In this document: piece by piece, positions 14,083-23,300 of the stretch
Layout: every line of letters begins with the position of its first letter
How positions within the stretch are numbered: position 1 is the stretch's first letter
Assembly: GCA_036897095.1 (NCBI GenBank)
Contig: JAYMSP010000897.1
Span: 1 to 39,315 of the forward strand
Source: Plantago elongata
Taxonomy: Eukaryota > Streptophyta > Magnoliopsida > Lamiales > Plantaginaceae
Direction: 5' to 3'
Length of the DNA stretch: 39,315 bases
Program-made: the position numbers and the translations under genes
Notes under the pieces: model-generated
Told to the model about the DNA's origin: nothing
The model's database searches: none
The model's input: only the letters and a program-made list of their open reading frames with translations

Positions 14083-14812
14083 TTTTTTTTTTAAGACCAA
14101 ACACGTATTCATTAACTCAAGAAATGATAAAACCAAAAGCAACCAAAGTAACACAATTCGCTAAAACATGTGCTAACTTGTTCCCATCTCTCCTAACGAA
14201 AAGAAAAGAAACAAATGCCAACGATTTGGTTTCGTCAATAATGTGTCCTGCTGCGGATAGCAATGGGCCGGGTATCGTCCCTCAATTTGGTAACAAGAGT
14301 TGAACAATCGTCCTCAATCTCTACATGTGGATAGGCGAGCTCAGAACTCAGAAGAACAACAAGCGAGCAACCATAGCCTCCACGAACTCAATCTCAAGAA
14401 TGTGCGGGATAGTAGCACGCTGCCAAGCAAGATCAGCACCAGAGGAGTCCCGTGCAACCGCTCCAATACTTGAACACTACTGTTGGGTCTTCACGGAGAC
14501 ATCATAATTGACCTTCACTATATTCTGGGACTTGAAGGATGCCACCTAGTAGGCTGGCGGTGGGCAGGATGTCGTGCTCCACCATACAGGAGCTTAGCCT
14601 CCTTAAAGTGCTCCAAATATCGAGTAACAAAAAGAAGAGTCTCCATAGGATCTTGACTTGTCGCCTCATGTAACACCTTGTTCCGGTGGTACCACATACT
14701 CCAACATGAAACAAGAAAGAACTCAAACTCCGCCTTAGATAAAAAAAAAGTCCCAGCTTCTCAATCCATTCCACCACGTTCGTCCTACCATTGAAAATGT
14801 TGTGTTGTTGGT
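14083..14812 (-). pseudogene. Decayed 3' tail of a LINE-type retroelement (post-RT region plus RNase H remnant)
   Basis: On the minus strand the conceptual translation reads NGRTNVVEWIEKLG, then AEFEFFLVSCWSMWYHRNKVLHE, then TRYLEHFKEAKLL. This is the W-x-x-W/RN-type segment that precedes the RNase H domain in plant LINE ORF2 proteins. After that come VKVNYDVSV and GAVARDSSGADLAWQ, and an EIEFVEAMVARLL block: the remains of an RNase H fold in several frames with stops. The copy ends in a poly(A) run (T10 on the plus strand, 14083-14092), which marks retroposition. Frameshifts and stops make it non-functional. The 5' end is truncated near 14812; no clear target-site duplication was found. Confidence 0.75.
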
Positions 14813-15104
14813 CTTTGCTTGGCCCCGAATGCGCCTCATTTCCCGTGCTAGGTGAATCATAGTAAATATATTAAATCCATATAGTATGATATATACATAC
14901 GAGCTCGGGAGAGTATTGGTGTATTGAATGATAGTATCCTTCACTATTCATTGTGCGACCAACAACTACATTGAAGATCGAGTCTATAAATAATCGTATA
15001 TAGCAATCGTATTTAGTGAATTAGTAAAGTTGAGAACTCACGGTCACAAGTTACAACAAGGGATGAGGGTATACCGGGCTCTATTTTTAAATAGTCCTAT
15101 TACA

Positions 15105-15375
15105 TACTCTCTTAGTCTCGAATTGAATGTCTTATATTTCATTTTGAGTTGTTCCAAATTTATTGTTCTATTTTTCTTTTATTTTATTATTGTATTACGC
15201 AATTCAATGTTATAATAAAAATAAATTCATTAGTTGCATCGTAAAATGTGTTTTGACCCAAAATATTTATTTTTAATATTTCATTTTCAATAAATATATA
15301 TTATTTAATTACTTTTATAAAAATATATATTTAATTTCATACAATATTTAATTTGAGATGGTGGGAATATTAGTA
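15105..15375. mobile_element. Stowaway-like MITE, degenerate
   Basis: The left end reads TACTCTCTTAGTCTCG, then AATTGAATGTCTTATATTTC, a common body sequence of plant mariner-derived MITEs. The right end, on the other strand, reads TACTAATATTCCCACCATCT. The interior is extremely AT-rich and has no coding capacity. Length is 271 bp. Confidence 0.5.
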
Positions 15376-17520
15376 TATACAATACTGAGCCATCAAAATG
15401 TATGGAGTAATTATTAGCAGCCAATAAGTCAAAGATTGTAGTTGTGGTCCTTGTGGACCTGGTTAACTATGGTGAGATCATAATTAATTCTTTCTTTGAA
15501 TGTATTTTTTCAACTTTCTTAAACTGAGATTCATAATATATAAATATTATATAAATTGAATTATTGATTGACAAAGTTATAAGAAACATGTGAGCCCAAA
15601 TTTAAGATATAGTTGTACAACTCGAGAGTTGGATTCATGTGTTAGCTGACCACAATTATATAGCCAACATTAAGATCTATTAAAATTATTAAATTCACAT
15701 AATTAGTATATATATATATATAATACTTAATATCCATTTAAAACAAATATATTTTTATTATCGATCATTCATGTATGAACACTAGGAAGTATTTGGAAAA
15801 TGTCCCTAAATCTAAATATTTTGTTCAAATTGTATTTTCACACACATCATTTTTCATTTTTCATGTACTTTGTGCAACATGGATCGACGCACTCTCTTAG
15901 AAGCATGGGGATAGAACTTCTACTTACTATCACACTATAATAAAATGCTAAAATACGATAAATATAAACATGATGGTATATTAGTGCAGTTTGATTTGTT
16001 CAAAGTGCGAAATAATAAACTAGTACTTGAGTAGACTAGTACCAATAATGTCGGAGTCACTGTCAGATTTCATGGGCATGATTTCTTCGCCACTTCATAG
16101 AAGCAACCAGAATTTAAAATTAATAACATGGAACTTGGAAGGCTATAATACACATAAGCAATAATGTCCAAGAAATGGTGTGAACACTTTCACACTATAT
16201 AACAGTAATCGATTGATTGAAAAGGAGATGGTTGATCTAGCTTAGAACATGTCGGTACTCGGTGGATTATACTACACGGGGACGACCCAGAAACTAGTAA
16301 CCTCAATCAGAAACGTACGTAATATATTCTTAACTTTTTTATTATTACGTAGAACTTCATACATATATTCTACCTAGTGAAAGAAAAAGGCCAAAATGAG
16401 ACAACGTCGTCATAAAAAGTAGCACCACCTTTTTCTGTTTTTTTTTCTCCTTTGGTTTTTTCAGAGAAAAGAACAAAGGTTATGCGACAACGATAACATA
16501 TCAATTTATTTGTCTAGATTGTTCGTAAAAAGAATATATTGTGACGAGGTATATTTCCGTTCTTCTCTAAAACAAATAGGGTATTCATTGCAAAGAGTTG
16601 TAGCTACCACATTCCATAAAATCATAATTATTACACCTACTAGGCCGGAAACTACATCCGAAGATTTACTTGTGACAAAAAGATCATCGCGTTACTTGTC
16701 AGATACGAATCTTATCCGAAAATTGAATATAATTAGTCGCAATACCTTTGAATTACGCACTTAAAAGGAAGTGGATTTGTCACAAAACAGAAAACAAAAA
16801 CAAAATTCAAAGAAAGTAGAAAAGGAAAACTGCAATTAATTTGGCAGCAGGTCTTTTAGCTAGTTCCTGTTTTAGTTTTAAAGTAGTTCTCCCAATTTCA
16901 TGTACCATGTCGAACAATAACTAGGCTGTGATCTTCAGCTTAACACATGTCTATATAAAGGTTTATGGAATTAATGAACAACTAGAGAAGTTGTTTATCT
17001 ACCTGATCATACATTTTGCGTGTGTAAATAAAGAAACTTAACATTTTTTAAATAATATAATAATTATTTAATCAATCAATAGGTGAACCTAGTCAATTAT
17101 AGCGGGTAACTTTTTTAGTGTCAAAGCCATTTTCATTTCGGGACTCTCGTTTTCGTTTGAATTAATTGGATGATTATACAGTAGTAGTATACCACCACCA
17201 CTACTAATTAGTTGATAGAAGGCACCTTTGGGAGAGGTTTAAAGTTGTTTTCCCGCGTGGACCGGCAAAATCAGGAGTTCCACGCAAAATCATGAGGAGG
17301 TATAAGGGATATCCATACTCATCAAAGTTTAAAAGTGAATTTTTTATATGTAATTCTTTCTTTAATTTTAAATTTTATCCCAGCAAACCCTTAAAAAATC
17401 TCATATTTGTAATTCCACCTATCAAAGTTCAAATTATGAGTCCGTCCATGTTTCTCCAGGTTGTATTTCGTCCGGTGAATATATATATTATGCTTATTGT
17501 GAACTGTTCATATTAATACA

Positions 17521-17764
17521 TATTCCCTCCGCCGTGAAGTCAAATTTTTGCGGGACCAGATATAAGTTTTAACGTAATGTAATAAATTAATATGAATTTA
17601 TTTAAAGTAATAGTGAAAATAAAGTGGAGGAAGTTCAAATGGGTCAATTTAGATTATTATAATGGACTGTAGAGTTTAAGTATTTTTAAATATATAAACG
17701 GAACTTGAATCATAAACGGCTTAAAAATAAATACGGAAATTTGAATTAAGGATAATGGAAGTAA
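17521..17764. mobile_element. Stowaway-like MITE, degenerate
   Basis: The left end is TATTCCCTCCGCCGTGAAGT. The right end, on the other strand, is ATTACTTCCATTATCC. The element is 244 bp, AT-rich and non-coding, and is bordered by TA-rich sequence. Confidence 0.45.
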
Positions 17765-18545
17765 TATTGAATTGTTAAAAATAGAACACCCACGAGTCAA
17801 TACAATTTCGAATGGTGCAAATGGTTTTTGTTTGGTTTGAATTGGCAATCACTTATCAAGTCTGTAAATGTTAACAAAGTGAATAATTTGGAAAAGAATT
17901 CCTATTTGAAGAAAAGCAATTTCAGCTCTTCAATTAAGTGCCATAGGCTCAACAAAACGAGGTATCTATAGGAACTTACAAGTGATTTTATGCATGTTAA
18001 TGAACTAAACTCTAGTTCTAAATTAGAGGTGGTGAAAAATACTTTGTTATATGAGTTGCAAAGATATTCAACTTGAAGGAAAACACATACACAACCAGCT
18101 AGTGCTTGCGCATACAAAAAGGTCTAAATCCGCTACGGTTAAATCTGTTAAGTGCAGTTTTATTAAACGCAGGATAAATATATTACAGAAGTCCTAACAA
18201 ATTATATAAATATAAAATTAGTATCATTTTTCGTAAAACTTATTATAACATTTTTGAAAATATATGAACGTATATACACTACGATACCATAACGTAACAA
18301 AAATTAATATTATAAAATCAGTAGTCATACTTTACAAATAATGATGAATTTGAAAATTTTATATTGTTATAATTCATATTTCGTAATTGTTAATATTTGT
18401 TTAATAATTAAATTAACTAACTTTATACAAATAATTTTTTAAATAATTAAAAAATTAAAAAAATTAAAAATTTAGCTCCGATCAAAGCTTGAAAGCTTCC
18501 AAAGCTCCGCCCAGTCTAGCTGGCCGGAGCTCCGGTGATGGATCT

Positions 18546-18975
18546 TTGTGTACAACTGTGGCAGCAATTTAGACACTTTGGAAGGCAAGGAATGAATTAA
18601 TGTTCCAGGAAAAATCAGATAACTTGAGCTCGATCCTTGTCCAGATTAAACTGTTGAGTTCGGACCTCCACACGGCAATGAGGAAGCAGCTTCTTAAGCC
18701 ACCTTTAAAAGGCTGGGTGAAACCAAAGCCGGATTGGGTTAAGTTAAATGTGATGGAACTATGGAGAATCGGAAAATCGAGGCGGAATTGGGGAAGTTAT
18801 GCGGGACTCTTCTAGTGATTGGTTATGGGGCTTTAGCAAAGTAATTCTCTGCCGCACGGTCGAATAGGCGGAAATACATGCACTGATTCATGGCATGAGG
18901 TTGGCCTGGGAGCGTCTCCCTCAGCGTGTTGAAGTGGAAACTGATTGCTTATGGAGACTCGATTCCTTCCAATTT
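18546..18975 (+). pseudogene. Decayed RNase H region of a LINE-type retroelement
   Basis: Plus-strand pieces in different frames give TLWKARNELMFQEKSDN, then PKPDWVKLN with CDGTMENRK, then MRDSSSDWLWGFSKVILC, then AEIHALIHGMRLAWERLPQR and VEVETDC. Their order and spacing match the RNase H type-1 domain at the end of plant LINE ORF2: Asp in the (V)DG motif, Glu in AEIHAL, and Asp in ETDC. At least two frameshifts and a stop after VILCRTVE separate the pieces, so it is dead. It is in the opposite orientation to the copy at 14083-14812 and differs from it, so it is an independent insertion. Confidence 0.75.
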
Positions 18976-19302
18976 ACCGGCACTTTTTGACCTCTGATGT
19001 AGTCTAAATATCATATCTATTTATGTGTGGATCTTTAGGCGATTTATCATTTTATCGTTAGGTGTGCAAGAGCCCTATTTACCTGAAGGACCGGATGTCA
19101 ATCCGGCAGCTACAACAAAGCGTCTAAAAATAAATAAATCGTTAGGATTATATGTAAGAAAAATGAAAATTGATGTGTATTGAGTTGAGTTGATTGCGGG
19201 AGAGGGAGCAAACACTAGAACTTATCTACTTTCCCATTTTGGGGTGGAGTGGGCATGGGCTAATTTGAGCCCAGGAAACAACCCATACCGGCTCATTCAA
19301 AT
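18976..19302. other. Intergenic DNA upstream of the MSA-containing promoter
   Basis: About 330 bp with nothing recognisable. A short inverted pair (GGACCGGATGTC / ATCCGG) lies near 19085-19105 but is too short to classify. Confidence 0.4.
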
Positions 19303-19344
19303 CCCAACGGCTACTTTGAAGAATAGGCTCTAACCTAACGGTCC
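19303..19344 (+). promoter_or_regulatory. Two MSA (mitosis-specific activator) elements
   Basis: 19303-19313 reads CCCAACGGCTA, a full match to the plant MSA consensus YCYAACGGYYA. 19334-19344 reads CCTAACGGTCC, matching 10 of 11 positions. Both are on the sense strand, 50-80 bp upstream of the TATA box. In plants, three-repeat MYB (MYB3R) proteins bind MSA elements and drive G2/M-phase transcription. Confidence 0.7.
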
Positions 19345-19384
19345 TTTTTTTCCCGTTGTTAATCTTCATTACTTGTCCCCATTC

Positions 19385-19392
19385 TATATAAA
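19385..19392 (+). promoter_or_regulatory. TATA box of the acidic-protein gene
   Basis: CTATATAAATAATA lies 122-129 bp before the ATG. It predicts transcription from about 19415-19420 and a leader of about 95-100 nt, which is CT-rich (TCTCTAATCTCC, TTTCTCTCTTTTC). Confidence 0.6.
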
Positions 19393-19513
19393 TAATAACT
19401 TTCTCTAATCTCCTCACATTCGACACCAATTTCTCTCTTTTCATCGCGATCTCTCTCAATCACTGTGAATAAACAACGATTGTACAAATCTACTGTCTCT
19501 TTCAAGAACAGCA

Positions 19514-20556
19514 ATGGAAACTCCATCATCCACAAGAAGAATGACTCGATCACAAACCCAGAAAACTGCCGAAAAGCAGCCGAATCAAGATCGGTCGGCT
19601 CTCATCGACATCACCAACGACTCGCCCATCGTTGGCCTAGCAATGGGATGTCTTCAAACCCCATCCTCTGCGATTTCCAAGAGGCGGACGAACGTGATTG
19701 CGAAATTCGTGCGTACGCCTGGTTCGGGTGAGGCGCTTTTGAGGGGTCAGGTGAAGACCCTTTTGCAGAAAGTGGAAGAGGAAGCGGAGGTTTCAAAGAT
19801 TACGATTGAGAAAAGGCCGCTTTTCGACTTTCAGGGACTTGTGATGAACTCTCCGGCTATTAGCCTTGTTGCTCCTACTCCTGCTAATACTCCTCAAGTG
19901 TTGATGAACTTGTCTGCCAATGGGGGTTTGCCACCTGTCACCCCTTCTCCTGTCAGTGAGAATATTCTCATCTCTCAGGTCTGTTCGTTTCTTGGATAGT
20001 CCTTTGAGTTTTCTGTAGAATTCTTGCATTGTAGAAGTGTCATTTTTAATTCATTTTCTGTGAATGTTTGATTGTTCTTTTTTCTGATTGTTTGTGTGGC
20101 TGTGTGAAGAAGATGGTTAGTGAGATGAAACAAGAAGGTGTGGAATCTGAGGACATGGTGACAAGGTCACTGATGTTAGAATTCTCAGAGAAATCGAATT
20201 CGAACAAATCGGACTTATCCGATGCTTCGTCTGTGGTGACATATCAAGGGCTGGAGAAGTTTAGCACTGATGACGAGGACGAAGCGGCGTCGATCTGGTC
20301 GATGCAGGTGAATGCTAGCAGTACTAGAGACGAGGACGAGGATTTCGTTGATCAAGAGAGCAATAAGGATGACGAGTACGAAGATGACGAGGAAGAAGAG
20401 TATGCAGGTGATAACTGTAAGATACTTGATGAGCTTTGTGAAGGGATTAGCATGATGAGTGTTGGGCTGCCAAAGTTTACTGGAAAGCACATCAGGTTTG
20501 TTTACAACAGTGAAGATGAGATTGAAGCTGAGGAAGAAGAAGCTGCATCTGCATAA
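19514..20556 (+). CDS. Unrecognised plant protein with S/T-P sites and acidic C-terminus (2 exons, 303 aa)
   Basis: Exon 1 is 19514-19978 (155 codons). The intron is 19979-20109 (CAG|GT..GAAG). Exon 2 is 20110-20556. An acceptor 3 nt further on would remove one Lys. I cannot name the family. Seen: an N-terminal TRRMTRSQT basic segment; a block DRSALIDITNDSPIVGLAMG that looks conserved; KRR (about 57-59); RTPGSGEALLRGQVKTLLQK, probably helical; then a Pro-rich part with S/T-P sites (NSP, PTP, NTP, VTPSP). From residue 156 on the chain is strongly acidic (STDDEDE, STRDEDEDFVDQE, EYEDDEEEEYAGD). It ends with ILDELCEGISMMSV, FTGKHIRFVYNSEDE and an acidic tail. No signal peptide or membrane segment is visible; nuclear location is an inference from the basic and acidic layout. 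The promoter has MSA elements, so a mitosis-linked role is plausible but unproven. ATG context AGCAATGG is good. Confidence 0.85.
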
Positions 20557-21648
20557 GCATAGGATATTAGAGATTGGCTTCCCTGGTTGATTGATTGGGG
20601 GGGATTAGTGATGATTCTTTTGAGCTATGGTTGTCTTTCTTGTGACACCATTTGTTTTGATGATTGTTTTTTAAATTAGATTCTGCTGTACCTGCTACTG
20701 CTACAGACATTCTGTTATCTGTTTCTTCTTGGAGATAGATGTTGTAAATCCATCTTACTCTGGTAATGAAGTCAGTTTTCTTCAACTTGTTCTATTCTAG
20801 TGTAGGTTTTACATAATTTTTGTATGACAAACTTGTATGTGCGATAGATGTTTTCACGACTCCAGGTTAGAGTTGCAAGTTTGCCAAAGTATATACCACT
20901 TGGTACAAAAATAGAGAGTGAGTATAAACCGAATCCGAAAAATCAAACTGGAAGTCCAAAAATCCAATCCGATGCAGCGGCTTCAGATTGAAGCGGATTA
21001 GTCCATTTATTCCGAAATATATTTAAAAAAAATTATACTCTCCGTCCTAGAAAATTTATGTTGGAAAGATGCAGAATTGGATTTGGATGGCTTGTGTTAG
21101 TGTTAAATCAGATCGGATTCGAATTTCGCAAAATTGTAAAATTTGGATCGGATCAATTGATCAATCCAAAATTCAAGTAGGATTTGATCCGGTCCATGCA
21201 CGCACTAGTGCAGGATCATTTACAAAAATATGGGGATCAGAAAAGTAAATAACGAAATATTCATAGTTTTATATAAAAAGATAACTCACGGAACATTAAA
21301 CATGCAATTTCATAATGGAAGCCAAGGCCAAAAGTAGAACACATCACATGAAAAGTAAATGGCTGAAATGTTTTCAAACTAAGCATAAGTTTATGATCCT
21401 ACAAAGCAAATAATTATTGTTCCAATGTTAAAACAGTGCCATGGATATTTTCCCAGATGGCGCAATAGCTGCTACAGTCACAGAAACAACAATAACACTG
21501 CTATTTACATGTTGAAGGCAAAACTAACTACAAAATAAACTTCTAAGTTCTAAATACTATACTGTTATATGAACTAATACCACCAGGCTCCCATCCTGGA
21601 GTAAACTATACAAAAGTTAACTAGGCTAGCTTAGCTTTTGAGTCTCCA
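20557..21648. other. Convergent intergenic region with both 3' UTRs and repeat debris
   Basis: The 3' UTR of the acidic-protein gene probably covers about 20557-20800. The TRA1 3' UTR on the minus strand probably covers about 21400-21648 (several AATAAT/AATAAA-like words near 21407-21540). Between them, about 20900-21205, is a repeat-like block with AATCCGA/TCGGAT words at both sides. Within it, at about 21037-21060, is a decayed TACTCTCCGTCC Stowaway-type end, suggesting a nested insertion. Confidence 0.45.
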
Positions 21649-23300
21649 TCAAAACCATGGGTGCCATGTCGGATCGATCATGCAAAGATTTCTGGGAGTC
21701 AGAGCTGCTTCAACCAATTCAGCTACCCCCCTCTGCACAGATTGCGGTGGATCCATACCATTTTCCTCCTATTTCATCAACGAATCATTCAATCAGGACC
21801 AAAAATTATACGAGGACTGAAACCCATGTACAATAAAGGGGATGATATATATATATATATATATATACCTCATCAGAGATGGATTGAGGGGCTATTCCAG
21901 TAACCCGGCTTACAACATGCTCCACGTTTGTAGTGATTTTTATTTTGAGGTCGGCATTATTCAAACTACCACCTCCAATGGAAGCAAGAGGCATTCCGGG
22001 AGGTCTTCTCCAAGACCAAGATATCAATTCATCACGGAAAAACATAGCCAAATGATGCCACAAATGTTGAGTTTGCTGCAGCAAGGAACGTGAGACATTT
22101 ATTAGTGACTCTATAAGGTGTGTATGATAGCCCCTACCTCAATGTAGGAAAAGATATAACTGCAAATCTTTCTTAACACATGAAACAAACCCCGCTTGCT
22201 TTATATCCCAAGAACCACATGCATTTAAGAAGCTAATCCTATAAGAATAGGAAAAAGGGATGGTAATAGCTATTGTCGAACTTACTTTCGGACAAACAAC
22301 AGCTTGTGAAGCTGCAGCCATAGCAGACACAATAAGACCTTCCACACCAAAATGAGAGAAAAATGCCTGCAAGTTCCGAGTGAGGCGGAATGGCACTGGT
22401 TCATTTAGCTCAATCATGCCATTTGCATCATATGCTGGATGGAAGTCTGTTTGAAATATCTTTCCTGTGTTCTTTGCAAACAGAATCTTGTTTGGGGACC
22501 TTCCTCCTATCTGGAGCATGTATGACATAAAGCTGGAGAGAGCCAGCTGGACAGAAAATTGTTTCTTGAATGCCCATGTATGATTTCCGTTTAGCAATGT
22601 TTTGTACATGTATTGTGAAAATATGCTGTCTGTCACGATATTCTTTGTAATCTCACTATAAGCTTGAAGACGAAGATCAAGAACAGCTTCAGGTGATATT
22701 TGACCACATATTGCTTGGTTCAGTTGCTCCTTGAAAAATGTAATAGGTAAGTCTGCCTCTCGGTCATTTCTAGCACAATGGTTCTCATATACTTCCAGGA
22801 AGGTGCTATACATCAGATCATCTTCCACCATCCGAACCTATAAAAGAATTCGAAAAGAAAGCCAGGAGTCAGTTGTAGCATAAACAAAAAGGCAGATTCC
22901 CACTCAATATGCTTCTTACAAGAAAAAAATGTTACAGCACAAGTTGAATTCCACAATTGAAGAAATAGATAAACAATAAACAAACTTGACATAAAACAGA
23001 CAAAGCAAAATTATCCCGTACCTGCGACCACACAGGTATGATAATTGGAGTGTGAATACAAATGTGACGCCGTCGTGATTCCTTGTGCTTATCAAACATT
23101 TTGTTCATTACACGGAAAAGTTGTAAAATTCTTTCATCACTTCTCGCATTAGGAGTCAGGGACGTCTGAACTATAAAATGCCGCTGAGAGCCATCCGAAC
23201 CCATGAGCGTCAGACGCCGGAAACTGCTACCGTGCCTTCGAACGATCGGGATGTCAGCTCCCACCCGGTCTAACTTCACCGTATGATCAGGTGCAACTTC
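21649..23300 (-). other. TRA1 pseudokinase domain and FATC, exons 22-25
   Basis: Exons 22-23 follow the PIKK fold (LDRVGADIPIVRRHGSSFRR, RSDERILQLFRVMNKMF, then MSYMLQIGGRSPNKILF). At the place of the PIKK catalytic loop GDRHxxN the sequence is GGRSPNK (22487-22507), and where the Mg-binding DxG should be it has TDFHP. Catalytic Asp and Asn are absent, as known for TRRAP/Tra1, so it cannot be expected to phosphorylate. Exon 24 ends in ITTNVEHVVSRVTGIAPQS. Exon 25 (40 codons with stop) starts EENGMDPPQSVQRGVAELVE and ends DPTWHPWF, the FATC terminus. Confidence 0.92.

Larger units (their letters stand above)
14813..18545. other. AT-rich intergenic DNA with two Stowaway-like MITEs, no gene
   Basis: Apart from the two MITEs listed separately there is only AT-rich sequence, with a (TA)n microsatellite at about 15709-15722. 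The 85-codon plus-strand frame at 16510-16764 is the longest; it has no recognisable motif and sits in ordinary AT-rich sequence, so I do not call it a gene. Confidence 0.5.

Noticed and set aside
16510..16764. 85-codon plus-strand ORF in AT-rich DNA.
   Set aside because: No recognisable motif, no promoter or splice context, and length within chance expectation for many kilobases of intergenic DNA.
20215..20490. 91-codon minus-strand ORF with hydrophobic runs opposite the acidic region.
   Set aside because: A hydrophobic antisense frame is the expected shadow of Asp/Glu-rich codons.
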